From: Nakaseomyces glabratus | Taxonomy: Eukaryota; Ascomycota; Saccharomycetes; Saccharomycetales; Saccharomycetaceae | Assembly: GCF_010111755.1 (NCBI RefSeq) | Contig: NC_088956.1 | Span: 620,001-684,000 of the forward strand | Direction of reading: 5' to 3' | Length of the DNA: 64,000 bases | Shown here: positions 37,358-47,910 of the stretch, piece after piece | How positions within the stretch are numbered: position 1 is the stretch's first letter | Layout of the letters: every line of letters begins with the position of its first letter | The notes under the pieces: model-generated | Databases searched by the model: none | Told to the model about the DNA's origin: nothing | Seen by the model: the letters and a program-made list of their open reading frames with translations, nothing else | Made by a program: the position numbers and the translations under genes

Positions 37358-39265
37358 ATGATGGTACCTTTGCTGCTATCGACGTACTTCATCACTGCTG
37401 TGTATGGTGCTACGCACACTTTCCACTGGACTACGGGTTGGGGCAACCGTAATGTTGACGGTATCAAAGAGAGACCTGTGATCACGTGTAATGGAGAGTA
37501 CCCATGGCCTGATGTCCGTGTTGCCAAAGGTGACAGAATCGAGGTCTACTTGACCAACGGCTTCAACAACACCAACACATCCTTGCATTTCCACGGTATG
37601 TTCCAACGTGGTACCAACCAGATGGACGGTGTTCCTTACTTGACACAATGTCCAATTGGCCCAGGTGACACTATGCTTTACAACTTTACCGTCGATGAGA
37701 ATGTCGGTACTTACTGGTACCACTCCCACACTGACGGTCAGTACGAAGATGGTATGCGTGGTCTGTTTGTTATCGAGGATGGTGAAAACAATAAGAACTT
37801 CCCTTACGAATATGATGAGGATGTAATGTTGTCCATCGGTGAATGGTATGATACCACTGTGGACGTCCTAACCAGGAAATTCTTGAACTTAAATAACCCA
37901 ACTGGTGCTGAACCAATCCCACAGAATTTGATCTTGAACAACACCATGAATTTGACTTGGGAAGTCCAACCTGACACCACCTACTTGCTAAGAATCGTCA
38001 ATGTCGGTGGGTTTGTGTCCCAATACTTCTGGATCGAAGATCATGAAATGGAAGTCGTTGAAGTCGACGGTGTCTACGTTGAGAAGAACACTACCAACAT
38101 GCTGTACATTACCGTGGCTCAACGTTATGCCGTGTTGGTCCACACCAAGAATGATACTTCCAAGAACTTTGCCATCATGCAAAAATTCGATGACACCATG
38201 TTAGATGTTATACCAAAGGACCTGCAGCTGAACGCTACTTCCTACTTAGTCTATGACAAATCCAAGCCAATGCCTGAACAAAATTATGTGGACAGTATCG
38301 ATGACTATCTCGACGATTTCTACTTGGTACCAATGGACAAAGAAGAACTATACCCCGAAGCTGATCATGTCATCACCATCGATGTCATCATGGACAACTT
38401 AATCAATGGTGTCAACTACGCATTCTTCAACAACATTACTTACACTACTCCAAAAGTGCCAACTTTGCTTACTGTATTGTCTGCCGGTCAGGACGCCCTA
38501 AATCCATTTATCTACGGTACGAATACCAACACATTCGTCTTGAAGAAAGGTGAGGTCGTTGATTTGATTGTTAACAACCAAGATACAGGTAAGCATCCTT
38601 TCCACTTGCACGGCCACGTTTTCCAGACCATCTTGAGAGACAGGGAGTTTGATGATGCTAAGGGTGAGAAACCCCACAGTTTCAACGACTCGGACCACGC
38701 TGCTTACCCAAGTATCCCAATGAAGAGAGATACTGTCTACTTGAACCCACAATCTAATATGGTTTTGAGATTCAAAGCGGACAACCCTGGTGTTTGGTTC
38801 TTCCACTGTCACATCGAATGGCACTTGTTACAAGGTTTAGCTGTTGTTATGGTTGAAGACCCAATCTCGATCCAAAATACCGCTTCTCAACACCTAACGG
38901 CAAATGGTTTGCAGGTGTGTGGTAATGTAAAGGTCCCAACTCAAGGTAACGCTGCTGCTAACGATAGTGATTTCTTCAACTTAGAAGGCCAAAATGTCCA
39001 ACACAAATCTATCCCAACAGGTTTCACAAAGAAGGGTATCATTGCTATGACATTCTCATGTTTGGCTGGTGTGTTGGGTATCACTATGATCGCAATTTAT
39101 GGTTTCTCTGAAATCCCAGAACCAGAGATCAAGGTCATGAGAAATCTACATCTAAACCCAGAAGATGTTTTAGAGAAGACCAGCTCTTCGTCAGTCATAT
39201 CTGCCTCCAACAGCAGTTCACTCGAGGACTCAAGAAATCAGAAAAAGAAATTCATCTTTTTCTGA
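37358..39265 (+). CDS. FET3: Multicopper ferroxidase of high-affinity iron uptake
   Basis: 635 residues (S. cerevisiae Fet3 has 636). There is a signal peptide at the N-terminus (MMVPLLLSTYFITAVYGA). All four copper-ligand motifs are present: SLHFHG, WYHSHTDGQ, HPFHLHGH and FFHCHIEWHL. The GEWYD segment carries a residue of the ferrous-iron site. A single membrane segment near residues 560-585 (GIIAMTFSCLAGVLGITMIA) is followed by a cytosolic tail. Fet3 oxidises Fe(II) at the plasma membrane and passes Fe(III) to the permease Ftr1. Codon choice is strongly biased, as for a highly expressed gene. SEN15 as neighbour matches YMR058W. Confidence 0.97.
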   Translation: MMVPLLLSTYFITAVYGATHTFHWTTGWGNRNVDGIKERPVITCNGEYPWPDVRVAKGDRIEVYLTNGFNNTNTSLHFHGMFQRGTNQMDGVPYLTQCPIGPGDTMLYNFTVDENVGTYWYHSHTDGQYEDGMRGLFVIEDGENNKNFPYEYDEDVMLSIGEWYDTTVDVLTRKFLNLNNPTGAEPIPQNLILNNTMNLTWEVQPDTTYLLRIVNVGGFVSQYFWIEDHEMEVVEVDGVYVEKNTTNMLYITVAQRYAVLVHTKNDTSKNFAIMQKFDDTMLDVIPKDLQLNATSYLVYDKSKPMPEQNYVDSIDDYLDDFYLVPMDKEELYPEADHVITIDVIMDNLINGVNYAFFNNITYTTPKVPTLLTVLSAGQDALNPFIYGTNTNTFVLKKGEVVDLIVNNQDTGKHPFHLHGHVFQTILRDREFDDAKGEKPHSFNDSDHAAYPSIPMKRDTVYLNPQSNMVLRFKADNPGVWFFHCHIEWHLLQGLAVVMVEDPISIQNTASQHLTANGLQVCGNVKVPTQGNAAANDSDFFNLEGQNVQHKSIPTGFTKKGIIAMTFSCLAGVLGITMIAIYGFSEIPEPEIKVMRNLHLNPEDVLEKTSSSSVISASNSSSLEDSRNQKKKFIFF

Positions 39266-40074
39266 GATTCTTTTCATTTATTATCTCCCATTAACAACTC
39301 AACTCAAACCCCAAAAAGACCTCTGATCCTGTATAAAGAATTTATTGTGCTTTTTTTATTTTATATTTGCGACTGTTACGCTTGTTAGAGGATAGCCTCT
39401 TTTTATTTTTTTAACCACAATTTGGCTAATTTATTTTGATAAACTGGAGGTTTAATGGTTCTAGAGTATTTTTTTCCCTCTTACTACCTGGTGAGATATG
39501 CAGTTGTCACATGAACTCTTATTTCTACCATTTTGTGTTTTTCCCCCTATCAGTCAACTATTTGTATTTTTGTTTTATTAATTGTTCTTTTGCGAAGCTC
39601 TTATTACCGGAAGCAAAAGCTCTTTCATTAATTCTCTGTGAAGTCGTGCCGCTTTCAGGTTTAATTGTTTTCAACCTAACCTAATTTTATATCCACAGAA
39701 TTGACACAATTCAAATAATAAACCTTTTATTTTAATATTAATTTTACTTTCTATTCTGTTTATTTTATTTTACCATGTTATCGTGTGTATCCGTGCAAGT
39801 GCTCTCACTTAGGATAATTATTTATATACTTATACATATATAAGACTCAAATTCATATGGACTGCGAAAAGTTATTTTCCAATAATTTGGCTGATCAGTC
39901 TTGAAAACGGATTCTCTGACCAGCGAAAATTGAAATTTTTGTACAATATAAGCGATGAGATGACGTAATAAGTTCAACCAAAACTGCACATTGATATTAG
40001 CCAACTCTTGGAATAATACAATACCAGGTTGATAAAACTCATCTAGAAGTGAAGAATTTACAACAATATCAATA
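39266..40074. other. FET3 3' flank and SEN15 promoter
   Basis: 809 bp of T-rich DNA downstream of FET3 and AT-rich DNA upstream of SEN15. The ORFs at 39436-39684 and 39822-40082 are low-complexity and not supported. Confidence 0.5.
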
Positions 40075-40455
40075 ATGAGCAATTTGACAGAACGAGTTAG
40101 GGATAATCTATTGCATTTCCATTTGTGGACAGAAGTAGAAGAAGTACCGAAACAGTTGAACTGGAAGGATGATAGAATAATAAATATTTTAGTCGGGAGA
40201 CCTCCTCATAAGCTCAGTAACGATGATGATGAAGAACAAGAAGGTGATTGTAAACGTGCCAAGAAAGAGTATATACTGCCTGTTGAGATGTCGATGTACA
40301 AAGAGGGCTACCTAACTTTAGAATTGCTCGATAAGATATTCGATGATCTGTGTGCTGCATCCACACAGAGACTTTTGCTTGGGATAGTTAATGATGATGG
40401 TACTGTGTTGTATTATTTTGCCCACAAGGGTATATACAAGCCAAAGAAAAACTGA
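40075..40455 (+). CDS. SEN15: tRNA splicing endonuclease subunit Sen15
   Basis: 126 residues (S. cerevisiae Sen15 has 128). The fold of the Sen15/Sen34 endonuclease C-terminal domain is suggested by the terminal block LLLGIVNDDGTVLYYFAHKG, and position between FET3 and SAM37 matches YMR059W. Sen15 is a non-catalytic subunit dimerising with Sen34 in the tetrameric enzyme, on the mitochondrial outer membrane in yeast, that removes tRNA introns. Two genes in this window, tRNA-Trp and tRNA-Phe, encode its substrates. Identification leans partly on synteny. Confidence 0.88.
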   Translation: MSNLTERVRDNLLHFHLWTEVEEVPKQLNWKDDRIINILVGRPPHKLSNDDDEEQEGDCKRAKKEYILPVEMSMYKEGYLTLELLDKIFDDLCAASTQRLLLGIVNDDGTVLYYFAHKGIYKPKKN

Positions 40456-40569
40456 CGAAACCGAAATATAGCTACAGGACCTACACAACAAATCCGTTAT
40501 CATAACACTTCTTTACGATTATGTTCCAATTGCACGAACTAATATTGTAAATATATACTACTGTTCCAT

Positions 40570-41472
40570 TCATACAGAAATTTTATTTAGTAATGTACTT
40601 ATCAAGTCACCACGTTCCCTGAATACTGGCTCTCTAACATTCAAATTAAAATCAAGTGCATTATACTTGGTGAATGTTTCCTTGAGTGTATCAACATAAC
40701 CATTGCTTTTCATTTCCTTCAGATACTTACAGATTTCATTATTGTTCGGAAGAATAACCAATTGGATATACATGTAGGAATAAAATAGTATTGGTACTGG
40801 CGAAGTCTTCGGAAGATCATCAGTAATAGAATCCCATTGATCGAGAAACTCAAGAAGCTTATGCATATAATTTCTGTTCAACCGTACACTTTTCAATTCC
40901 TCTGCTCTCTGCCTCTTTCGTAGACCTCTTAATGCAAAAGTCTTTGATTGTGCAAGCTCATAATCTGCTGGACCATCATCTTCATCTTCATCTTCCTTTT
41001 CCTCGACTGGTAAGTACTCTAAATCAACACATTGTTCTTTAGCCCTGTTGCGGTACTCGTACGCTGCATTGAAATTAAATGGGAAGTACAGTAATTGTGA
41101 CAACTCCTTTCTAGTAAACGTAATGTAATTATTCTTATCTAAGTAAAGCTGATATTCATTCAAAGTCTTTAAATTACTGTCTAACATACTCATAGCTGAT
41201 AATTCCATCAATTTTTCCATATCGGTGAATTCGTCTTTTCTCTTTGGCTCAAGGTAATCCACTATATTTAAAAACCCATGAATGTAATCCCCATTGCTAC
41301 ACACTTTCAAAACAGGTAGCCGACCCAATGGCGATATATCGGTATTGTTTGCAAACACAATTTCTACCTCCCGTAACGCTTTACTCTTCAAATACCATTC
41401 AAGTGCAATACTCTCACCAGATATCCCACTAGCTCTATCTTTTCCCCATAAATATAGTACTGAACCTGTCAT
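40570..41472 (-). CDS. SAM37: Mitochondrial SAM complex subunit Sam37 (metaxin-like)
   Basis: 300 residues (S. cerevisiae Sam37 has 327). The N-terminus (LYLWGKDRASGISGESIAL and LGRLPVLKV) resembles the thioredoxin/GST-like metaxin fold. Residues about 160-170 are an acidic insert. No strong membrane segment is visible. Sam37 works with Sam50 and Sam35 to insert beta-barrel proteins into the mitochondrial outer membrane. It is divergent from RNA14, exactly as YMR060C-YMR061W. Confidence 0.92.
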   Translation of the reverse strand: MTGSVLYLWGKDRASGISGESIALEWYLKSKALREVEIVFANNTDISPLGRLPVLKVCSNGDYIHGFLNIVDYLEPKRKDEFTDMEKLMELSAMSMLDSNLKTLNEYQLYLDKNNYITFTRKELSQLLYFPFNFNAAYEYRNRAKEQCVDLEYLPVEEKEDEDEDDGPADYELAQSKTFALRGLRKRQRAEELKSVRLNRNYMHKLLEFLDQWDSITDDLPKTSPVPILFYSYMYIQLVILPNNNEICKYLKEMKSNGYVDTLKETFTKYNALDFNLNVREPVFRERGDLISTLLNKISV

Positions 41473-41866
41473 TTTTGAATATTGAGCTCCTGATCGCAGT
41501 AAATTTTACCTATGAGTAGAAAAACCACAGATATAAGTCTGCTCTTGCCTCTCGAAATATCAGACACTATTATTATCTTTATTATCATGCACCTTTATTG
41601 TCATCACATTTCTGGAAATTCAAGAAATTTGAAAAATTTCATACAAATTCAAACTTCAAGATTGAAAAATCCTTTATTGTTGGAACGATAACCAGCGCTC
41701 AGAACCTTAAAGTAACTGTAAACTACTTTCTGATCTACTCAATTGCTTTTGGAGCTGTTCTGATTAGCAATTGTAAATATAGTTATAATCGTGCTAACTT
41801 GAACTTCTTTGTACGTAAACTAGAGGGTTTACCAAGTACTGCATAGTGTATCCGGTGCCAAACGAT
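41473..41866. other. SAM37-RNA14 divergent promoter
   Basis: 394 bp of AT-rich sequence shared by two divergent promoters. No specific element was recognised; the ORF at 41598-41846 has no support. Confidence 0.5.
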
Positions 41867-43807
41867 ATGTCAACCACAAATGAGGAAACACAGGCGAATG
41901 CGTCTAAAGATTATTCAGAGGATGCCCTGAAAATGAGTTATGCTGCCCAACCCTTGGATATTATGAGAGCACTAAAATTGATAGAATATTATGAGTCTAA
42001 AGACGACTATGACAATTCAAGGAAATTATACGCGGAATTGCACGAACGATTCCCTCTCTATTCACCATTATGGACAATGCATTTGCAAAGTGAATTACAA
42101 AGAAATGAATTTGATACAGTCGAGAAGCTGCTTGCTCAATGCTTAGCGGGAGATTTAGAAAATAACGATTTATCTCTTTGGAGTACTTATTTGGACTATG
42201 TGCGCAGGAAAAATAACCTAATCACTGGTGGCCAAGAGGCGCGTGCGGTAGTCATCAAAGCTTTTAAACTTGTGATGGATAAATGCGCTACTTTTGAACC
42301 CAAGGCATCAAGCTTTTGGAATGACTATTTGGGATTTTTACACCAATGGAAACCAATGAATAAGTGGGAAGAGCAGCAAAGATTAGATATGATCAGAGAG
42401 GTGTATAAGAAGATGTTATGCGTACCGTTCGATAAGTTGGAAAAAATGTGGAACCAATACACTCTTTGGGAACAAGAAACCAACACTTTAACAGCAAGGA
42501 AATTTATTGGTGAATTGTCTGCCGATTATATGAAAGCTCGTTCTATATATCAAGAACTTCTAAACGTCACTGCGAATATAAGAAGAACGAGTCCGCTAAA
42601 CTTAAGAACAGCCAACAAAAATAACATCCCCCAGTATGTACTACCTTGTAAGAAAAACGACCACACTCAACTGGAGGCATGGCTCAAATGGATTGCTTGG
42701 GAGAAAGAAAACAAGTTAGAATTAACTGAAGATGCCCTAAAGGACAGGGTTACATATGTATACAAACAGGCCATTCAACAACTATTATTTGAACCCGAAA
42801 TATGGTATGATTATGTTATGTATGAGTTTGATAATGATGCTGCAAGAAAGAATATCTTGAAAGTTGCATTGCAAGCTAACCCTACTTCCCCAACTTTAAC
42901 CTTCAAATTGGCCGAGTGCTATGAAGTTGAAAATAAATCAGAAGAGGTCCAAAATTGTTTCGAAAAAACGATCGATGAATTGTTGAGGCAATACAAAAAT
43001 GACAATGGCAATGATGAATTAAGCAGCGATATAATATGGGAAAGAAAAACATTAACTTATATTTATTGTATCTATATGAATACTATGAAAAGATTATCTG
43101 GTTTATCAGCCGCTAGAGCTGTTTTTGGAAAATGCAGAAAGTTGAAAAAGGCTATGACACATGATATATATGTTGAAAATGCTTACTTGGAGTTTCAAAA
43201 TCAAAATGACCACAAAACAGCTTCCAAAGTCTTAGAATTAGGTTTGAAGTACTTTGGCGATGATGGTGAGTACATTAATAAATACATGGACTTTTTGTCT
43301 CTTTTAAACAGAGGATCCCAAATGAAAACCCTGTTCGAAACATCAATTGAAAAAGTAGAGGACTTGAGACAGTTAAAGAAAATATACGTAAAAATGATTG
43401 GCTATGAATCCAAATATGGGAATCTAAATAATGTTTATCAACTGGAAAAAAGATTTTTTGAGAAGTTTCCTGATACCGACTTAATCCAATTATTTTCAAC
43501 CCGGTATAAGATCCAAGATGACAACAAAATCAAAAATCTAGAATTAACATACAAATTACCAGACATAATTTCATCTGATGGTGACCCTTCCGGAGTAGAC
43601 AAATCATTCAAGAAGAGACAAATTGAGAATGATGAAAATTTACCTGACTCTAAAAGGCAAAAATCTCAACCCCTCCTACCTAAGGAAATCCTCGACATAT
43701 TGGCGGTACTTCCGAAAAAGCAATATTTCAAAAATGCTTTTCTCGACCCAAGCAATCTTGTTAATTACTTGAATGAACAGGTAAAGCTAGCCGATGAGGA
43801 AAATTGA
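41867..43807 (+). CDS. RNA14: Cleavage factor IA subunit Rna14
   Basis: 646 residues from the ATG at 41867; an in-frame GTG at 41846 was not used. The body is built of HAT repeats, seen as recurring W..Y..(F/L)E patterns (such as WEEQQRLDMIREVYKKML, NQYTLWEQE and LWSTYLDYVRR). A C-terminal segment with KRQKSQPLLPKEI and a short tail (about 590-640) is the monkeytail region that binds Rna15. Rna14 scaffolds cleavage factor IA with Rna15, Pcf11 and Clp1 for mRNA 3'-end cleavage and polyadenylation. Synteny matches YMR061W. Confidence 0.96.
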   Translation: MSTTNEETQANASKDYSEDALKMSYAAQPLDIMRALKLIEYYESKDDYDNSRKLYAELHERFPLYSPLWTMHLQSELQRNEFDTVEKLLAQCLAGDLENNDLSLWSTYLDYVRRKNNLITGGQEARAVVIKAFKLVMDKCATFEPKASSFWNDYLGFLHQWKPMNKWEEQQRLDMIREVYKKMLCVPFDKLEKMWNQYTLWEQETNTLTARKFIGELSADYMKARSIYQELLNVTANIRRTSPLNLRTANKNNIPQYVLPCKKNDHTQLEAWLKWIAWEKENKLELTEDALKDRVTYVYKQAIQQLLFEPEIWYDYVMYEFDNDAARKNILKVALQANPTSPTLTFKLAECYEVENKSEEVQNCFEKTIDELLRQYKNDNGNDELSSDIIWERKTLTYIYCIYMNTMKRLSGLSAARAVFGKCRKLKKAMTHDIYVENAYLEFQNQNDHKTASKVLELGLKYFGDDGEYINKYMDFLSLLNRGSQMKTLFETSIEKVEDLRQLKKIYVKMIGYESKYGNLNNVYQLEKRFFEKFPDTDLIQLFSTRYKIQDDNKIKNLELTYKLPDIISSDGDPSGVDKSFKKRQIENDENLPDSKRQKSQPLLPKEILDILAVLPKKQYFKNAFLDPSNLVNYLNEQVKLADEEN

Positions 43808-43907
43808 AAGCGAACGGTTGGTAAATAATTTATAATTAATGATCTTTTAAATAAAATTAATGCATGAACATCTATATCTAACAAAATTAGTACAAGTAAA
43901 TATAAAA

Positions 43908-45233
43908 CTATGATCTATAGTCACCATTTATAGTAACATATTCATGAGATAGATCACAAGTCCAAAATTGAGCTGATTCGTTACCGGTCTTTAAATCAAC
44001 CAGGACTTCTAGGTCATCAAGAGCTAGGATTTGTGCAGCTCTTTCTTCATCAACATCCAATTGAGGAACACCATTTTCCACCAACTTCAACTCTCTTGGT
44101 TCAGAATTGTCGGTAGCAATGAAAGACACTGAAATTGAGTCTGTATTCAATGATTTCAAGTTGTCTAGCTTAGCATAACCAATGGCACACAAAATTCTGC
44201 CCCAGTTGGCGTCCTGTCCATACAATGCCGTCTTAACTAGCATGGAGTTAGATATAGATTCGGCAATAATCTTGGCATCTTCAAAAGTTAATGAGTTTTG
44301 AACATTCACAGTAACAAATTTAGTAGATCCCTCACCATCTCTTACTACCAATTGAGCTAATGTCTTTGCGAATTCAGTAACTTGAGATTTCACTTGTTCG
44401 TATTCTTCAGAACTTTCAGTAATTTCGTCAGTTTCCACAGCACCATTAGCAATCATGCAAATGGTATCATTAGTACTCATATCTCCATCAACAGAAATAC
44501 AATTGAAAGAACGGTCGGTAGCAAAACGCAAGATTTTCTGTAATGCCGAAGATGCAATAGGCAAATCTGTTACAAAGTAACCAAGCAAAGTGGCCATGTT
44601 GGGACAAATCATACCTGCACCTTTAGCCATACCTACTAAAGTGTACTTTTGCCCATTTAAAAGCTCAAATTGTCTTGACACTAGTTTTGGAAAAGTATCT
44701 GTAGTATTAATGGACTTAGCAATGTTTAGCCACGACTTGAAGTCATTTCCCAGAGCATTATTATCAAATATGTTTTTTATCCCAGCAGAAATTTTATCCA
44801 TTTGCAGTCTCTGTCCAATAACACCAGTAGACATAACCAGTGTACTGTTCGGTTTTCCAATCTTTCTGTTAACCAAATCGATCATTTCTTGGGCGTCTTG
44901 CATACCCAATTCTCCAGTGACAGCATTAGCACATCCCGAATTGACAACAATCGCATTGATACCATTGCCTTGAGTACTTTCCAATACCTTTTTAGAAGTC
45001 AACACTGGAGCAGCTTTAAATTTATTAGTTGTAAAAACAGCAGCTGCGGAAGATGGTCTCGAAGTATTAGTATTAACTAACACACCCAGATCAAGGTTAC
45101 CATTCTTCTTAACACCGGACGCAATTGAGCCAACTTTGTAGCCCTTAGGGAAGACACCTTCCGTGGGAACATATAGGTTGTACTTATCAATTACTTTTCT
45201 ACCATGCTGTAGCAGCGTTTTAGAGATCTTCAT
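43908..45233 (-). CDS. ARG7: Mitochondrial ornithine acetyltransferase Arg7 (ECM40)
   Basis: 441 residues from the ATG at 45233, the same length as S. cerevisiae Arg7. Homology starts exactly there ([20 protein letters not shown]), with an amphipathic mitochondrial presequence. An in-frame ATG at 45296 would add 21 Ser/Glu-rich residues in front of the presequence; I judge it less likely. The autoproteolysis site is visible in [17 protein letters not shown] (cleavage Ala-Thr, the Thr becoming the nucleophile). The C-terminus [13 protein letters not shown] is invariant. The enzyme transfers acetyl from N-acetylornithine to glutamate in the matrix, and S. cerevisiae Arg7 also shows acetylglutamate synthase activity. 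Confidence 0.96.
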   Translation of the reverse strand: MKISKTLLQHGRKVIDKYNLYVPTEGVFPKGYKVGSIASGVKKNGNLDLGVLVNTNTSRPSSAAAVFTTNKFKAAPVLTSKKVLESTQGNGINAIVVNSGCANAVTGELGMQDAQEMIDLVNRKIGKPNSTLVMSTGVIGQRLQMDKISAGIKNIFDNNALGNDFKSWLNIAKSINTTDTFPKLVSRQFELLNGQKYTLVGMAKGAGMICPNMATLLGYFVTDLPIASSALQKILRFATDRSFNCISVDGDMSTNDTICMIANGAVETDEITESSEEYEQVKSQVTEFAKTLAQLVVRDGEGSTKFVTVNVQNSLTFEDAKIIAESISNSMLVKTALYGQDANWGRILCAIGYAKLDNLKSLNTDSISVSFIATDNSEPRELKLVENGVPQLDVDEERAAQILALDDLEVLVDLKTGNESAQFWTCDLSHEYVTINGDYRS

Positions 45234-45627
45234 CTTGTCGGTTTGATGACTTTCAATGGCGCTTGATGATTCCAATTCAGAAGAGTTAACTTCCATTTAT
45301 ACATTTTTAAATGTTGCTCTTATCTATAACCCATAATCAAGGAAATACTTAACTTTTAATGGATAGAACTAGCGAATTACTTTTGTTTGCGATGAGCCAT
45401 CGAATTGCAATTTTCAGTTTTTCGCAAAAATTTTTGCAGAAATGGCTCATCGCAGAGAGACCCGTTCCCAAGTACAACCTTACAATAGTGTTTAATGCAA
45501 GTTATAATTACAAAATGTCTATTTAACATATGTATTGTAGATATATGAGATGACATTTTTGTGTTCGCTATTCAAATGTCAACAGGGTAGTTAATATTGT
45601 TAACATACTCTCACTCTTCTCTGTTTT
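45234..45627. other. ARG7 promoter / DHR2 3' flank
   Basis: 394 bp containing the inverted PAC pair and RRPE palindrome listed separately. No Gcn4 site (TGACTC) was seen. No snoRNA-like boxes were recognised. Confidence 0.55.
45389..45453. promoter_or_regulatory. Inverted PAC pair flanking an RRPE palindrome, ARG7 promoter
   Basis: GCGATGAG (45389-45396) and its inverse CTCATCGC (45446-45453) flank GCAAAAATTTTTGC (45424-45437), a perfect palindrome with an RRPE-like core. They lie about 155-220 bp upstream of the ARG7 start. PAC plus RRPE is the promoter code of ribosome-biogenesis genes, unusual for an arginine enzyme. Confidence 0.75.
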
Positions 45628-47910
45628 CTAACCTTTCAAGGATCTTCTCCCCATGGCGGTGGCATTCGATGAAACTATATCTTGTAGCCAGGATAATTCA
45701 ATTCTACTGACATTTCTTGCGTAACCCTTCGTGGTGAACACATATTCTGTGTAAAAGATGGCTGGACATTGTTTGTTTCCGAATAACAAAGATGAAGGAT
45801 GGATGCTGATTGTCTCACCCGAAGTAACAGTTCTATACGATCTATCTGGCATACCAATGGCCGTATTTTTGCTAAATCCAGACAGGAAACATTTTAAAAT
45901 AGTTTTTATTTCATCTTCATTAGCATTCAATTTGAATTGTTCGCCAGAAATTTCATCATCATCATCTGGTTTCAGATGTGTGTTATCAAATATCTTTTTA
46001 CAGTATGACTTTAATTGGCTTCTGATTTTTAAAACATTCTTGAATCCTCTGTAAGAGACACATAGATCCTTACACCACTCCTTACGCTCTTGTGTAGCAT
46101 TAGACCCATTGCCTAAATCATAGAAATATATATCGAAAAGCTCTTTGGCCATAATCAAATCACCGTATTTCTTCCCAGCATTACAACTAGATAACCGTTT
46201 CTCATTGACTTCATCTCTTTGCTCTGGTTGTGGATTTAGAAGAAGATTTTCGACACTTAGACATGATATAATATCTATAACTTGGTTAATGCAATCTGTT
46301 TCAGAAGCTTTTATTAGCACACAACTCAAATGAGGAAGTAATGGTAACAGGGCCATTTTCCGACCAATGTTGGTTATTTTTCCGCTATCATCTAATGCTT
46401 TCAAGTGATATAGCTCTTGTAAACCTTGGATGATGGCTTCCTTACCAGGGTTTTCAAACCATGTCCAATTCACCAAGTCATTAACACCATATCTTTTCAA
46501 CATTAACACTGGAGAAGTAATGTCACTCCTAACAATTTCAGGCTCTGTCTGCTTCGGTAGTTTACTGAAGTCATCTTCACAAAATAGTCTGTATGACTTA
46601 CCTTCAGATTCTCTACCAGCACGACCAGTTCTTTGCATGGCACTCGCTTGTGAGATTGGAACTGTTAGCAAGGAAGCTAATCCTAACTGATGACGCCAAA
46701 CTTTAACTTTTCGTAACCCTGAATCAACTACAAATTTCACACCTGAAATGGTAACAGATGTTTCAGCTATGTTAGTACTGAATACAACCTTTCTCTTAAA
46801 ACCTTTCACTGGATTGAAAACAGATGCTTGTTGTGCAGGAGAAAGAGCTGCATATAGAGGATATGCCAACATCAACGGAACGGATGTCTCTTTTGCTATT
46901 ACAGGAGCTATTTTATTCATGATCGTAACTGCCTTGTCAATCTCTTCTTGACCAGGAAGGAAACACAATATATCTCCTAATTGCTCACCTTGATTTATCT
47001 GAACACAGCAATTTATGGCACAATCTATTATATCATCAGATGGTGCTTTTAGATAATATTGCGTGACATTAAACTTTCTTCCCTCTACAAAGAGGATTGG
47101 AGCCTTATCAAAAAAGTTACTAAAGGCCTCAGCTTGAAGTGTAGCTGACATAACTATGACTTTCAAATCTTTTCTGGTAGTTGTAATTAGGGTCTTCAGT
47201 AAACCCAGTATCAAATCAGTAAGCACAGTTCTCTCATGTGCTTCATCAATTATTATAACACTGTACTCTTTTAAATCCTTATTCATCATTAATTCTCTTA
47301 GTAACATACCATCTGTCAAATACTTAAGCCTAGTTCTTTCGCTTGTAGCATTATCAAAACGCACAGAATAACCTACTTTATCAGAAACCCTCGAACCGAA
47401 TTCCTGAGCCACACGTGTAGCCAAGCTAATAGCCGCTACTCTACGAGGTTGTGTTACTGCTATGGATCCTCTTTTATTTTGTTTATACAAATCTTCCAGC
47501 AAAAACTGCGGTATTTGGGTAGATTTACCAGAACCAGTCTCACCAATAAGGATCGTTACCTGATTTTCTAGCAAGTATGGCATGATCTCATCTCGATTGC
47601 TATACACAGGTAATGTACTCCTAATTCTTAACAATTCCTGTGCTTTCTTCTTTAAGTCAGCCTTATTCATCATTCTGTTGTCATCATAGGAATCCTCATC
47701 ATCCTCATCCTCCTCATCACCAAATTTAACTTCACGGCCAATTTTACCATTATGTTTAATTGGACCACCGTTTACTTTACCGTTTTTCTTATGCATACCA
47801 GCATCCTTATAGTGTGACTTGGTACTCACATTGTTTATCTTGAAAGGCGATACCCGCTCTCTTTGACTCTTCTTGTTGTGGCCATCTCTGGCACCACTAA
47901 ATGTTCTCAT
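45628..47910 (-). CDS. DHR2: DEAH-box RNA helicase Dhr2
   Basis: 760 residues from the ATG at 47910; the longer frame begins with TTG. All DEAH helicase motifs are present: GETGSGKST (I), TQPRRVAA (Ia), DEAH (II), MSATLQ (III), the FSTNIAETSVTI block, and QRTGRAGRES (VI). These are followed by the winged-helix, ratchet and OB-fold domains of the family. Dhr2 acts in the nucleolus in 18S rRNA processing. In S. cerevisiae the gene lies on chromosome XI (YKL078W), so its presence between ARG7 and RIM9 reflects interleaved sister tracks. Its own promoter carries paired PAC boxes. Confidence 0.93.
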   Translation of the reverse strand: MRTFSGARDGHNKKSQRERVSPFKINNVSTKSHYKDAGMHKKNGKVNGGPIKHNGKIGREVKFGDEEDEDDEDSYDDNRMMNKADLKKKAQELLRIRSTLPVYSNRDEIMPYLLENQVTILIGETGSGKSTQIPQFLLEDLYKQNKRGSIAVTQPRRVAAISLATRVAQEFGSRVSDKVGYSVRFDNATSERTRLKYLTDGMLLRELMMNKDLKEYSVIIIDEAHERTVLTDLILGLLKTLITTTRKDLKVIVMSATLQAEAFSNFFDKAPILFVEGRKFNVTQYYLKAPSDDIIDCAINCCVQINQGEQLGDILCFLPGQEEIDKAVTIMNKIAPVIAKETSVPLMLAYPLYAALSPAQQASVFNPVKGFKRKVVFSTNIAETSVTISGVKFVVDSGLRKVKVWRHQLGLASLLTVPISQASAMQRTGRAGRESEGKSYRLFCEDDFSKLPKQTEPEIVRSDITSPVLMLKRYGVNDLVNWTWFENPGKEAIIQGLQELYHLKALDDSGKITNIGRKMALLPLLPHLSCVLIKASETDCINQVIDIISCLSVENLLLNPQPEQRDEVNEKRLSSCNAGKKYGDLIMAKELFDIYFYDLGNGSNATQERKEWCKDLCVSYRGFKNVLKIRSQLKSYCKKIFDNTHLKPDDDDEISGEQFKLNANEDEIKTILKCFLSGFSKNTAIGMPDRSYRTVTSGETISIHPSSLLFGNKQCPAIFYTEYVFTTKGYARNVSRIELSWLQDIVSSNATAMGRRSLKG

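Noticed and set aside
45440..45627. snoRNA driven by the PAC pair beyond ARG7
   Set aside because: No C/D box pair (RTGATGA with CTGA) or H/ACA layout was recognisable in this short interval.
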